NCBI GenBank assembly: GCA_963739245.1
Contig: CAVTZP010000003.1
Span: 124,001-188,000 of the forward strand
DNA from: CAVTZP01 sp963739245
GTDB lineage: Bacteria; Chloroflexota; Dehalococcoidia; Dehalococcoidales; BS750m-G39
DNA: 64,000 nt
Direction of reading: 5' to 3'
Shown: in pieces, positions 20,171 to 28,478 of the stretch
Position numbering within the stretch: the stretch's first letter is position 1
How the letters are laid out: each line of letters begins with the position of its first letter
Notes under the pieces: generated by a model
Told to the model about the DNA's origin: nothing
The model's input: only the letters and a program-made list of their open reading frames with translations
Database searches by the model: none
Made by a program: the position numbers and the translations under genes

Positions 20171-21417
20171 AGCTTTTTGAATCGCTAACTATTGCTATAA
20201 GGTCGCTGATGGCCAACAAGTTGCGTTCGGCGCTGACCATGCTTGGCATTGTCATTGGGGTTGGGGCGGTAATCACCCTGATGTCGGTGGGGAGTGGAGC
20301 CCAGGCCGGCATTACCTCCACCTTTGAGAAAATGGGCACCAACGTACTCTATGTAATGTCCACCTCGTCTGAGGAGGGGGGGATGATGGCGATACAATAC
20401 GGGAATATGACGCCGACTCTTACCCTGAATGATGCCAAGGCTTTGGAGCGTATCCCTTCGGTGGTGGCGATAGCCCCGGTGAATGAGAACTATGTTGAAG
20501 TAACTGCTGGCGGCGAAAGAAAGACGGCTATCATCCACGGGGCTACCCCTGAGTATCAGCAGGTATACAATTACTCCATAGCCTCGGGGGAGTTTTTTTC
20601 TTCCGGAAATGTAGCCTCCCGGAGTAACGTGGTGGTATTGGGGAGCGGAGTGGCTAGTGACCTATTCGGTACCGATGACCCGGTGGGGCAGGCGGTTAAA
20701 ATCAAGGGGAAGAGGTTTACCGTTATCGGTGTCTTGGAGCCTAAGGGTGGGGCGATTATGGGGGTTAGCCTGGATGATGTGGTGGTGACACCAATAACCA
20801 CCTTTCAGACCAGGTTGTTTACCCAGCAAACCGCCCGGGGTGAAAATGCCGTTCAGCAAATTGCTCTTACCGTGGCCAGTACTGATGCGGTAGACGAGGT
20901 AAAAGGGGAGATTGAAACTATCCTGAGGAGACAGCACCGGCTATCGGCGGATGACAAGAACGATTTTGCTATTATCAGCATGGAGCAGATGCTGGGCATG
21001 TTGCAGCAGGTAACCGGCATATTTACCATAGTTCTGGGGGCTATTGCCAGTATCTCACTGCTGGTCGGTGGCATTGGCATTATGAATATTATGCTGGTTT
21101 CAGTAACGGAGCGAACCAGAGAGATTGGCGTTCGTAAGGCGGTTGGGGCAAAGCGGAGGGATATTCTGTTTCAGTTTCTTTTAGAGTCGGCTACTTTGAG
21201 TCTGCTTGGTGGTGGCATCGGCATAATTGGCGGCTGGCTTTTATCATTATTAATTTCACTCGTTAACATTGGTGGTATAACCATTCATTCTACGGTCTCA
21301 CTAGGCATTGTGATTCTGGCCGTCTCTGTCTCCGTCCTGATTGGTGTGGCCTCGGGCATATACCCGGCGATGAGGGCCGCCAGGCTAAATCCTATTGACG
21401 CCCTGCGCTATGGGTAA
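20167..21417 (+). CDS. ABC transporter permease, MacB/FtsX-like
   Basis: 416 residues. An N-terminal TM helix after ANKLRSALTMLGIVIGVGAV, a large extracytoplasmic MacB_PCD domain (about 45-270), and three C-terminal TM helices in the FtsX-like domain with VSVTERTREIGVRKAVGA. With the upstream adaptor and ATPase it forms a MacAB-like export system for an unknown substrate (peptide, lipid or antibiotic). GTG start overlapping the ATPase stop. Confidence 0.92.
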   Translation: MKLFESLTIAIRSLMANKLRSALTMLGIVIGVGAVITLMSVGSGAQAGITSTFEKMGTNVLYVMSTSSEEGGMMAIQYGNMTPTLTLNDAKALERIPSVVAIAPVNENYVEVTAGGERKTAIIHGATPEYQQVYNYSIASGEFFSSGNVASRSNVVVLGSGVASDLFGTDDPVGQAVKIKGKRFTVIGVLEPKGGAIMGVSLDDVVVTPITTFQTRLFTQQTARGENAVQQIALTVASTDAVDEVKGEIETILRRQHRLSADDKNDFAIISMEQMLGMLQQVTGIFTIVLGAIASISLLVGGIGIMNIMLVSVTERTREIGVRKAVGAKRRDILFQFLLESATLSLLGGGIGIIGGWLLSLLISLVNIGGITIHSTVSLGIVILAVSVSVLIGVASGIYPAMRAARLNPIDALRYG

Positions 21418-21431
21418 AGGAGGTTTATAGT

Positions 21432-21920
21432 ATGAATTGGCTTGACATCGTTATCCTGGTGGCTGTAGCTCTGGCGGCTGTGGTTGGCATGAGAATCGGG
21501 ATTATTAGAGCTGGTTTATCCCTTCTCGGGTTAGTATTTGGCGTAATCCTGGCCGGGCACTACTATATCCCCCTCTCTCAATGGTTCGACGCTGTTTTAC
21601 AGCCTAGCGTGGCCAAGGTTGTTGCCTTTGTCATCATACTAATAGCGGTAATGGTGGCGGCGGCGGTGCTGGCTATGTTTTTGAAGCGTGCCACCTTAGC
21701 GGTGAAGCTGGGCTGGGCCGATCATCTGGGTGGTGCCGTCCTTGGTTTAGTGGTGGGGGCGATATTTTGTGGTGCCCTTTTAGCCATATGGGTCAAGTTT
21801 GTCGGCTTGGCGGGAGCTATCACCGAATCAACCATGGCGCCAATATTATTAGACCGCTTGCCTATGGTGCTGGCGCTGCTTCCCAATGACTTTGACGTGG
21901 TGCGCTCTTTCTTTCAGTGA
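21432..21920 (+). CDS. CvpA family membrane protein
   Basis: 162 residues with four TM helices. The start NWLDIVILVAVALAAVVGMRIG, then RAGLSLLGLVFGVILA and the C-terminal LGGAVLGLVVGAIFCG match the CvpA/colicin V production family. Molecular function is unclear in most bacteria. 14 nt after the permease; its 3' end overlaps the convergent coaD by 7 nt. Confidence 0.82.
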   Translation: MNWLDIVILVAVALAAVVGMRIGIIRAGLSLLGLVFGVILAGHYYIPLSQWFDAVLQPSVAKVVAFVIILIAVMVAAAVLAMFLKRATLAVKLGWADHLGGAVLGLVVGAIFCGALLAIWVKFVGLAGAITESTMAPILLDRLPMVLALLPNDFDVVRSFFQ

Positions 21921-22405
21921 GGGATTTTGCCCTGAAACTTCTTTCTCAGAGCTGAGGCCACGTGTTTGGGGACAAGGTCATCAATAGCGCCGCCCAGACT
22001 GGCTGCCTCCTTAAGCAAACTGGAGCTGAGAAACTGGTATTCCACTCTTGACATCAGGCAAACAAACTCCAGTTCCGGATACAGCTTTTTGGTCATCATT
22101 GCCATGTCAAATTCCCGTTCAAAGTCGGCACTCATTCTTAGCCCTCGCACCATAGCCACTGCCTTTACCCTCTTGGCGAAATCAATGGTCAGCCCCCGGA
22201 AGGACTCCACCTCAACATTGGGCAGGTCGGCTATCGCTTTTCTTATTAGTTCCACCCTTTCTTCAGTGGTGAATAAAAGGGGCTTATTTGGGGTCTCGTA
22301 GACACCAATGATGACCTTATCAAAAATCTTGGCGGCTCTGATGGCAAGGTCAAGATGCCCGTTGGTTATTGGGTCGAAGCTGCCCGGATAGATAGCAATT
22401 CTCAA
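21914..22405 (-). CDS. coaD: Phosphopantetheine adenylyltransferase
   Basis: 163 residues, the normal length. The N-terminal nucleotidyltransferase motif YPGSFDPITNGHLD contains the TxGH-like site, and VRGLRMSADFEREFDMAMMTKKLYPELE and SSSLLKE are family motifs. It makes dephospho-CoA from 4'-phosphopantetheine and ATP. The coaE gene for the next step is at 62.3 kb. Overlaps rsmD by 4 nt, so the two are co-translated. Confidence 0.96.
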   Translation of the reverse strand: MRIAIYPGSFDPITNGHLDLAIRAAKIFDKVIIGVYETPNKPLLFTTEERVELIRKAIADLPNVEVESFRGLTIDFAKRVKAVAMVRGLRMSADFEREFDMAMMTKKLYPELEFVCLMSRVEYQFLSSSLLKEAASLGGAIDDLVPKHVASALRKKFQGKIPH

Positions 22406-22956
22406 GTTCTGTCCTCCTTTTTGTATAGTGTAATGCAGCTATCACCGTGGCGGCGCTCTTTTATCGCCTGGAGTGTGGCATAATTTGAATCCAGCGGGAG
22501 ATGGGGGGAGTGCGTCACCACTATGATTGTCTGGGGTCCGACTAATTTGGAGGTGGCTAGTTGCTCCACCAAGCTGCCTATAGACGAATCTGAATAGGGC
22601 GGGTCTATCAGTATAATGCTATACTCATTCTCAAGAAAGGAAAGCGCTTTTGCCACGCGGCAACAATAAACGTGAGACTGGGCGGCAAGCCTTGTCTTCT
22701 CCAGGTTTTCCCTGATTATAGTGCAACATCGTGGCTCATGTTCAACAAAGTCAACCCAACCGGCGCCGCGAGACAGTGCCTCAATACCCAGGGCTCCGCT
22801 ACCGGAGAACAGGTCGAGCACTCGTGACCAATCGCTGGTGGTAGTTTCCAGGATGGAGAAGATTGCCCCCCGGACCAGGTCTGTCGCCGGGCGGGTAGCG
22901 GTCCTTTTTGGTGCTTTAAGTTGGTGTCCTTTCGCCCTGCCCGCAATCACTCGCAT
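22402..22956 (-). CDS. rsmD: 16S rRNA (guanine(966)-N(2))-methyltransferase
   Basis: 184 residues from ATG 22956 (MRVIAGRAKGHQLKAP), which has GGAGG 7 nt upstream; the longer reading to 23004 lacks an SD. The Rossmann-fold methyltransferase motif VLDLFSGSGALGIEALSRGA and the catalytic IILIDPPY (DPPY) identify the RsmD family that methylates G966 in 16S rRNA. The rsmD-coaD pairing is common in bacteria. Confidence 0.93.
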   Translation of the reverse strand: MRVIAGRAKGHQLKAPKRTATRPATDLVRGAIFSILETTTSDWSRVLDLFSGSGALGIEALSRGAGWVDFVEHEPRCCTIIRENLEKTRLAAQSHVYCCRVAKALSFLENEYSIILIDPPYSDSSIGSLVEQLATSKLVGPQTIIVVTHSPHLPLDSNYATLQAIKERRHGDSCITLYKKEDRT

Positions 22957-23027
22957 CGGTTCTCCTCCCCTGTGATGATAGCCAGTTTTAGCCAGTGTTG
23001 TCAATAGAAAAACTAATGTCTGGGGTC

Positions 23028-23057
23028 TTGCCCTGAGAAAGTCTATTGTGATATACT
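23028..23057 (+). promoter_or_regulatory. Promoter of the complex I operon (extended -10)
   Basis: TTGCCC (23028-23033), an 18-nt spacer and TATACT (23052-23057) preceded by TGA, an extended -10 TG motif. It lies 33 nt before the nuoA TTG start. Confidence 0.6.
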
Positions 23058-23090
23058 GTTAGCCGCTATTGTGTAAGTGGGAGGAAGATA

Positions 23091-23563
23091 TTGCTGGCAG
23101 AGTACGGCTATATCGGCTTGCTTCTGGTAGTTGCCATCTTCTTTGCCGTTACCACTCTTCTTCTCCCCTTTTCTCTTAGTCTCCCGGCGCGCCTTGAGTT
23201 ATATTTTCGCCGGCTCCGCCAGTATCTTCTTTCCCACTACCCCATTCTTCTTAGATTTCTCCCCCTTTTTCTCTGCCCAGATTTATGCAGATTGTTCCCT
23301 ACAACCCCAATCCGGTCAAAAGCTCCACCTTTGAATGCGGTATGGAGACTATAGGCAAGGCGTGGGTTCAGTTTAATTTCCGCTATTATTTTTACGCCCT
23401 GGTGTTTATTGCCCTTGATGTTCTGGTTGTTTTCCTCTACCCTTGGGCGGTTGAGTTGAGAGGGCTGGGGTTTTCCGGCTTCATTGGGGTGGTTATTTTC
23501 ATTTTCATCATCGTTATTGGTTATATCTACGCCTGGAGGAAGGGGGTCTTGGAATGGAAATAG
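23091..23563 (+). pseudogene. nuoA: NADH-quinone oxidoreductase subunit A, interrupted by a 98-nt out-of-frame segment
   Basis: TTG at 23091 with GGAGG 6 nt upstream starts MLAEYGYIGLLLVVAIFFAV (TM1). The rest of NuoA (PNPVKSSTFECGMETIG, then two TM helices) is in another frame from about 23285. Two near-identical CTCCCC(C)TTTT(T)CTCT runs (23163-23176 and 23259-23274) bracket a 98-nt segment. Removing it joins LLPFSL to PRFMQIVPYN in frame and gives 124 residues, the normal NuoA size. A single missing base in the C5T5 run would also restore the frame but leave a protein about 33 residues too long. NuoA is a core membrane subunit, so a functional product is expected. The 3' end overlaps nuoB by 10 nt. 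Confidence 0.8.
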
Positions 23564-24144
23564 GCGAGGTTTATTCCAGCAGGCGGCTTGATGAGGCTGA
23601 GGGTGAGCAAATAGAGGCACTTAAGGCGCGTAGCCAGCAGCCAATCCCCGACCCCGATGAGTGGCTGGGGCAGGAACTGAGGCGCAATATCATGGTGACC
23701 TCGGTAGATGCCCTGCTCAATTGGGCGCGGCGCTCCTCACTGTGGCCGGTGTTTTGTTTTCCGGCCTGCTGTGCCTTTGAATTTATGACTACTGCTGCCT
23801 CACGTTTTGATATCTCTCGTTTTGGTATGGAAATCATCCGTGCCTCACCCCGCCAGGGTGACCTGATGATTACCGCCGGGACATTGACCTGGAAGATGGC
23901 ACCCCAGGTGAGGCGAATCTATGACCAGATGGCAGAGCCGAAGTGGGTGATAGCCATGGGGGCGTGTGCTATCAGCGGGGGCATTTTTACCTCATCTTAT
24001 AGTGTGGTTCCGGGGTATAACCGTATAATTCCGGTTGATGTCTATGTGCCTGGTTGTCCGCCTCGCCCCGAAGCCCTGCTTTACGGCATAAGGATGTTAC
24101 AACAAAAGATAGCTAAAATGAGCCTTATCAGCGAAGGTGAATAG
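23554..24144 (+). CDS. nuoB: NADH-quinone oxidoreductase subunit B
   Basis: 196 residues. Ligands of the N2 [4Fe-4S] cluster are visible as the tandem Cys in FPACCAFEFM, the Cys in MGACAISGG and the Cys in VPGCPPRPEAL. N2 passes electrons to quinone at the NuoB/NuoD interface on the cytoplasmic side. The N-terminal 40 residues are charged and variable. Overlaps nuoA; nuoC follows after 3 nt. Confidence 0.96.
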   Translation: MEIGEVYSSRRLDEAEGEQIEALKARSQQPIPDPDEWLGQELRRNIMVTSVDALLNWARRSSLWPVFCFPACCAFEFMTTAASRFDISRFGMEIIRASPRQGDLMITAGTLTWKMAPQVRRIYDQMAEPKWVIAMGACAISGGIFTSSYSVVPGYNRIIPVDVYVPGCPPRPEALLYGIRMLQQKIAKMSLISEGE

Positions 24145-24147
24145 AGG

Positions 24148-24588
24148 ATGACAGTAGCTCTTTCCGGCCAAGAAATAGCTCATCAGATAGAGAAAAAGTT
24201 TCCCAAGAGTATTGTCGAATCCAGCCAGCAAAGCTTGGTGGTGGACAGGGAGTTCCTGTTGCCGCTAGCCACTTATCTCAAGACCACACCCGGGCTTGAT
24301 TTTGATTACCTCACCGCTATTACTGCGGTTGACTACTATGACTACTTTGAGGTTATCTATCAGCTAACCTCGCTAAAGCATAATCATAGCCTGGTGGTGA
24401 AGACTCGCTGTTACACTCGGGATAATCCCACTATCCCATCAGTGCTCAGCCTGTGGCAGGGGGCTGATTTTCAGGAGCGAGAGATTTACGACCTTATGGG
24501 GATTAGTTTTGACGGTCATCCCAATCTGAAGCGCATTGTCCTTTGGGAAGGGTTTGATGGGCATCCATTGCGTAAGGATTATTTATAA
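24148..24588 (+). CDS. nuoC: NADH-quinone oxidoreductase subunit C
   Basis: 146 residues, the 30-kDa subunit family. It has DYLTAITAVDYYDYFEVIYQL and the C-terminal signature WQGADFQEREIYDLMGISFDGHPNL. It is a peripheral-arm subunit. It shares one base with the nuoD start (TAATG overlap). Confidence 0.95.
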   Translation: MTVALSGQEIAHQIEKKFPKSIVESSQQSLVVDREFLLPLATYLKTTPGLDFDYLTAITAVDYYDYFEVIYQLTSLKHNHSLVVKTRCYTRDNPTIPSVLSLWQGADFQEREIYDLMGISFDGHPNLKRIVLWEGFDGHPLRKDYL

Positions 24589-25691
24589 TGGTGCTTAAGA
24601 CTGAGCCTTTTGTCGTCAATATCGGTCCGGCCCACCCCAGCACACACGGGGTATTCCGGATGAGGGCGACCCTTGATGGGGAGGTCGTTGTTGAACTGGA
24701 GCCGGTCTTTGGCTATCTCCATCGTGGGATTGAGAAGCTGGCTGAGGAGCGAACCTACACCGGCGCCATCCCGTTGACCGACAGGCTGGATTATCTGGCA
24801 TCAATGAGCAATAACCTCGCTTATTGTCTTGCTGTGGAGAAGCTTGCCGGGATTTCTGTCCCGGAGCGGGCGGAATACATTCGGGTGATTATGGCTGAGT
24901 TGCAGCGGATTGCCAGCCATTTAGTAGCCGTGGGTGCTTTCTTAAACGATTGCGGTGCCTTCATGACCCCCGTCGTCTATATGCTCCGGGAAAGGGAAAA
25001 GATTCTGGACCTGTTTGAGATGGTCAGCGGTCAGCGGCTGACCTATAACTATATGCGGGTGGGTGGCGTCAGCCAGGATGTCCCGGAAGAGTTTCTACCC
25101 GCTCTGGATAAATTCGTTAAGGTAATGCCCGGTTGGATTGATGAGTATGACCAGCTGCTCAAGGAGAATGAGATACTGCTGGCTCGTGCCAAAGGCGTCG
25201 GTATTCTGCCCAAAGAATTAGCCATCAATATCTCGGCTAGCGGGCCGGTGCTTCGGGCGAGCGGGGTGAAGTGGGACATTCGCCGAGCAGACCCCTATTC
25301 TATCTATGACCGCTTTAAGTTTGATATACCGACTGGCAACGCCGGTGATTGCTATGACCGATACCGGGTGAGAATTGAGGAGATGAGCCAGAGCGTGCGT
25401 ATCTTAAAGCAGGCTATGGAGCAGTTTCCTTCGGGGGAGGTGCGGAGTGAGGTACCCCATCTAATCCGCCCCCCGCTGGGCGAAGCCTATGGGCATATTG
25501 AAGCCCCCAGGGGTGAGCTTGGCTTTTATCTGGTGTCAGATAATTCTATCGCCCCCTACCGCTTCCATGTCAGGGCACCGAGCCTAATCAACCTGACGGC
25601 TCTGCGGGATATGATTATCGGATGGAAGGTGGCTGACGCCGTAATCATCTTTGGCAGTATTGATATTTGTATGGCTGAGGTGGATAGATAA
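24588..25691 (+). CDS. nuoD: NADH-quinone oxidoreductase subunit D
   Basis: 367 residues, the 49-kDa subunit family. The quinone-site loop GPAHPSTHGVFR with the conserved His is at about residues 13-24, and YLHRGIEKLAE and MGGVSQ-like MRVGGVSQD follow. The C-terminus ends in IFGSIDICMAEVDR, as in NuoD. Catalytic at the quinone pocket. Stop and nuoH start overlap by 1 nt. Confidence 0.96.
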   Translation: MVLKTEPFVVNIGPAHPSTHGVFRMRATLDGEVVVELEPVFGYLHRGIEKLAEERTYTGAIPLTDRLDYLASMSNNLAYCLAVEKLAGISVPERAEYIRVIMAELQRIASHLVAVGAFLNDCGAFMTPVVYMLREREKILDLFEMVSGQRLTYNYMRVGGVSQDVPEEFLPALDKFVKVMPGWIDEYDQLLKENEILLARAKGVGILPKELAINISASGPVLRASGVKWDIRRADPYSIYDRFKFDIPTGNAGDCYDRYRVRIEEMSQSVRILKQAMEQFPSGEVRSEVPHLIRPPLGEAYGHIEAPRGELGFYLVSDNSIAPYRFHVRAPSLINLTALRDMIIGWKVADAVIIFGSIDICMAEVDR

Positions 25692-26779
25692 TGGCAATGC
25701 CAGTATTACCGGCTGATTGGCCCGGCGGCTTCTGGGCTCACTGGGGGGTATTTGTCGTCATTATCTTCGTCTTTGTCCTGGCGATGGTCATGGGGTTTAT
25801 CTGGTTTGAGCGCAGGGCAATGGCAATTATGCAGGCGCGGCTTGGACCTAACCGGACTGGACCCTTCGGTTTTCTTCAGCCGGTGGCTGATGCGATTAAG
25901 GTATTGCTCAAGGAAGATATTATCCCGGCTAAGGGTGATAAAGTGGTTCACTGGCTGGCGCCGGTGGTCGCTTTTATCCCGGTATTGATGATTTTTGCCG
26001 TGGTGCCGTTCCAGGGTGGGGCAATCCTGGCTGACCTCAATATCGGCATCCTTTATGTGGTGGCAGTTAGCTCGGTGACGGCGCTGGGGATATTTATGGC
26101 GGGGTGGGCTTCCAATAACAAGTACTCTCTCCTTGGCGCCATGCGCCAGGTAGCTTCAGTGGTGAGCTATGAGATACCAGTAGTGCTATCCATTATTGGT
26201 GTGGTACTGCTCGCCGGCTCGTTATCTCTGCAGCAGATAGTACTGGCTCAGGATATCCCCTTTATCCTGTTGCAGCCGCTGGGCTTTTTGCTCTTCTTCA
26301 TTGGCGCCTGTGCCGAGATTAACCGTGCCCCGTTTGACCTGATGGAGGCTGACTCCGAGATTGTTGCCGGCTTTCATACTGAATACTCGGGAATGAAGTT
26401 CGCCCTGTTTTATCTGGTGGAATACGGTGAGGCACTGGCCATTTCTGCCATTGTCACCACCCTCTTTCTCGGTGGCTGGAGAGGACCGCTGTTGCCGCCC
26501 TGGCTCTGGTTTTTGGTCAAGGTTGTTTTGGTATTCTTCGTTATTGTCTGGGTAAGAACCACCGTACCCCGGGTTAGGATTGACCAGTTAATGGCGCTGG
26601 CGTGGAAATTCCTTTTCCCCTTAGCCTTGTTAAATCTGCTTATCACCGCCGTAGAGATATTAGCCTGGCCAGCAGCTTCCCCCTGGGTGCTGGTTGGGGT
26701 TAACATTGGTGTCATGATAGTCCTGGTGATTTTGTGGTCCAGACTCTTTAAGTTAGGCTGGGGTAGAGTTGAAGTTTGA
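25691..26779 (+). CDS. nuoH: NADH-quinone oxidoreductase subunit H
   Basis: 362 residues with eight TM helices. Family motifs are MGFIWFERRAMAIMQARLGPNR, PFGFLQPVADAIKVLLKED, EINRAPFDLMEADSEIVAGF and FHTEYSGMKFALF. It connects the peripheral arm to the membrane arm and lines the quinone tunnel. Its last 11 nt overlap the nuoI start. Confidence 0.96.
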   Translation: MAMPVLPADWPGGFWAHWGVFVVIIFVFVLAMVMGFIWFERRAMAIMQARLGPNRTGPFGFLQPVADAIKVLLKEDIIPAKGDKVVHWLAPVVAFIPVLMIFAVVPFQGGAILADLNIGILYVVAVSSVTALGIFMAGWASNNKYSLLGAMRQVASVVSYEIPVVLSIIGVVLLAGSLSLQQIVLAQDIPFILLQPLGFLLFFIGACAEINRAPFDLMEADSEIVAGFHTEYSGMKFALFYLVEYGEALAISAIVTTLFLGGWRGPLLPPWLWFLVKVVLVFFVIVWVRTTVPRVRIDQLMALAWKFLFPLALLNLLITAVEILAWPAASPWVLVGVNIGVMIVLVILWSRLFKLGWGRVEV

Positions 26780-27266
26780 GCGTTACGGAATAGGCATCGC
26801 CAAAGGTTTATCAGTAACTTTACGGCACCTGCTTCGGCGTCCGGTAACCACCCAGTACCCTGAGCAGAGGCTGGTTACCTCACGGCGGATTCGGGGTAAT
26901 GAGCTTATCTGGAGCCGGGATAGGTGCACCGGCTGTGGCACCTGTGCCAAGGCCTGCCACATTGGTGCCATCAAGATTATAACTAAGACCAACATGGTGG
27001 CTAATAAATATGAAGTCGAGACGTACCAGGTCGATACTGGTTACTGCATTCACTGTGGCTTATGTGTTGAGGCTTGCCCTTTCGATGCCTTGTATATGGG
27101 TTATGCCTATGAACGAGCCAAGTATCGGCGTAACGACTTGGTGCAAGATAAAGAAATGATGATGGAGACACCAGACAGAGAAGTCAGCGGCTATTTCCAT
27201 CCTGAACGTGCCGCGAAATTACCGCGGCAGACTCTGCTTCTTGACAGAACAAAGGGGAGACGGTGA
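26769..27266 (+). CDS. nuoI: NADH-quinone oxidoreductase subunit I
   Basis: 165 residues with two ferredoxin motifs, CTGCGTCAKACH (about residue 55) and CIHCGLCVEACP (about 97), which ligate clusters N6a and N6b. Starts with TTG (KFERYGIGIAKG) inside nuoH. With NuoEFG absent, this subunit is the likely electron entry point from a ferredoxin-type donor. Confidence 0.95.
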   Translation: MKFERYGIGIAKGLSVTLRHLLRRPVTTQYPEQRLVTSRRIRGNELIWSRDRCTGCGTCAKACHIGAIKIITKTNMVANKYEVETYQVDTGYCIHCGLCVEACPFDALYMGYAYERAKYRRNDLVQDKEMMMETPDREVSGYFHPERAAKLPRQTLLLDRTKGRR

Positions 27267-27754
27267 TGGGAATTAGTATTGCCTTCTGGATATTGGCAGT
27301 AGTCGGGGTAATAGCCGCTTTAGCCGTGGTCTTGCTTCGTGACGTCTTCCGGGCCGCCCTGTCCCTGGTTTTATGCTTCCTGACGGTGGCGGGAATCTAT
27401 ATTACCCTCAGTGCTGACTTTCTGGCGGCGGTGCAGGTTCTGGTCTATGTTGGCGCCATATCGGTATTGATTATCCTGGCTATCATGCTGACGAGGGAGG
27501 TTCAGCAGGGCAGTCCGTCAAATAGACTGCAAATCCCGGCTTTCATTGTCGCCATATTATTCTTGGGGGGAGTAGCCTTCGCCATGCTTAATACTCCATG
27601 GCCGGTGTCTTCAGTCCCACCCCTGGAGCCGACCACCCCGGCCCTGGCCAGGCTGCTTTTCGGCGAGGGCGGCTTTATCCTGCCGGTGGAGATTGCCCCC
27701 ATTCTTTTACTGGCGGCTATCCTGGGGGCTATCGTCTTGGTGAGGGAGAAGTAA
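27266..27754 (+). CDS. nuoJ: NADH-quinone oxidoreductase subunit J
   Basis: 162 residues and five TM helices. It has RDVFRAALSLVLCFLTVAGIYI and the VQVLVYVGAISVLIILAIML segment containing the pi-bulge helix of NuoJ. ATG 27266 (6 nt after GGGGAG) is preferred to GTG 27263. Confidence 0.93.
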   Translation: MGISIAFWILAVVGVIAALAVVLLRDVFRAALSLVLCFLTVAGIYITLSADFLAAVQVLVYVGAISVLIILAIMLTREVQQGSPSNRLQIPAFIVAILFLGGVAFAMLNTPWPVSSVPPLEPTTPALARLLFGEGGFILPVEIAPILLLAAILGAIVLVREK

Positions 27755-27757
27755 ATT

Positions 27758-28069
27758 ATGGCTATAGGTTTAGAACATTACCTTATATTATCAGCGGTTC
27801 TGTTCTCTATCGGGCTTTATGGCGCCCTGGCCAAGCGCAATGCCATAGTTATCCTGATGTCTATTGAGCTTATGCTTAATGCGGTGAACATTGCTATGGT
27901 TGCCTTCTCCCGGTATATTGTGCCCCTGCTGCTGACGGGGCAGGTGTTTGCTATTTTCATTATGGTGGTGGCAGCCGCCGAAGCCGCCGTTGGCTTGGCG
28001 ATAATAATTGCTATCTATCGTTACCGGGAGACTATAGACGCCACCAAGATTAATTTAATGAAGTGGTAA
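27758..28069 (+). CDS. nuoK: NADH-quinone oxidoreductase subunit K
   Basis: 103 residues, three TM helices. It has LYGALAKRNAIVILMSIELMLNAVNI with the conserved membrane Glu and AAAEAAVGLAIIIAIYR with the second Glu, both part of the proton path. nuoJ ends 3 nt upstream. Confidence 0.96.
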   Translation: MAIGLEHYLILSAVLFSIGLYGALAKRNAIVILMSIELMLNAVNIAMVAFSRYIVPLLLTGQVFAIFIMVVAAAEAAVGLAIIIAIYRYRETIDATKINLMKW

Positions 28070-28085
28070 AGGAGGCGAGAGAATT

Positions 28086-28247
28086 ATGGAGGGCGGAAAG
28101 CATCACGGGTCTGTATACGGCGGGTTGGCCGGAGTAATCTGGTTCGGAGGCTGGCTGTTTACCATTGGTTAAGCCAGTCTGGTATGGTGGAAGATTATTC
28201 TGGGCATCGTGGTCTGGCCACTATATTTAGGCATAACCTTAAGGTAA
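28086..28247 (+). pseudogene. Small two-helix membrane protein gene with an in-frame TAA
   Basis: A strong SD (AAAGGAGG) lies 10 nt before ATG 28086. The frame reads MEGGKHHGSVYGGLAGVIWF... for 28 codons, hits TAA at 28170-28172, then stays open and hydrophobic (ASLVWWKIILGIVVWPLYLG) for 24 more codons to TAA 28245-28247. The two halves look like a helical hairpin of about 53 residues. TAA may be a mutated TAT/TAC (Tyr) or a sequence error; alternatively the 28-residue peptide is the product. I do not recognise the family. It lies inside the complex I operon between nuoK and nuoL. Confidence 0.55.
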
Positions 28248-28283
28248 AATCGGGCATTTTAAAACGCGGTCAGGAAACTTAAG

Positions 28284-28478
28284 ATGTGGATAGAGGTTAA
28301 ACAGGCAAATAGCCTGGCGATGGCTGAGATGTGGAAGGAGCTGTTTGAGGGTGAGGGGATACCGGCTCGTATCATGCCGGCTTCCGGCTTGCCCACAGGT
28401 CAGGAACTAACAACATACCGTGTCCTTGTTCCTAAGGATAAAGAGCATGTTATACAAGAGGTAATGAGGAAGCTGTGA
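28284..28478 (+). CDS. DUF2007-like small protein
   Basis: 64 residues, WIEVKQANSLAMAEMWKELFEGEGIPARIMP..., ending with YRVLVPKDKEHVIQEVM. This matches the fold pattern of the DUF2007 (putative signal-transducing protein) family, a small ferredoxin-like domain. Its stop overlaps the nuoL start (GTGATG), so it is translated with the complex I genes. Function unknown. Confidence 0.75.
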   Translation: MWIEVKQANSLAMAEMWKELFEGEGIPARIMPASGLPTGQELTTYRVLVPKDKEHVIQEVMRKL

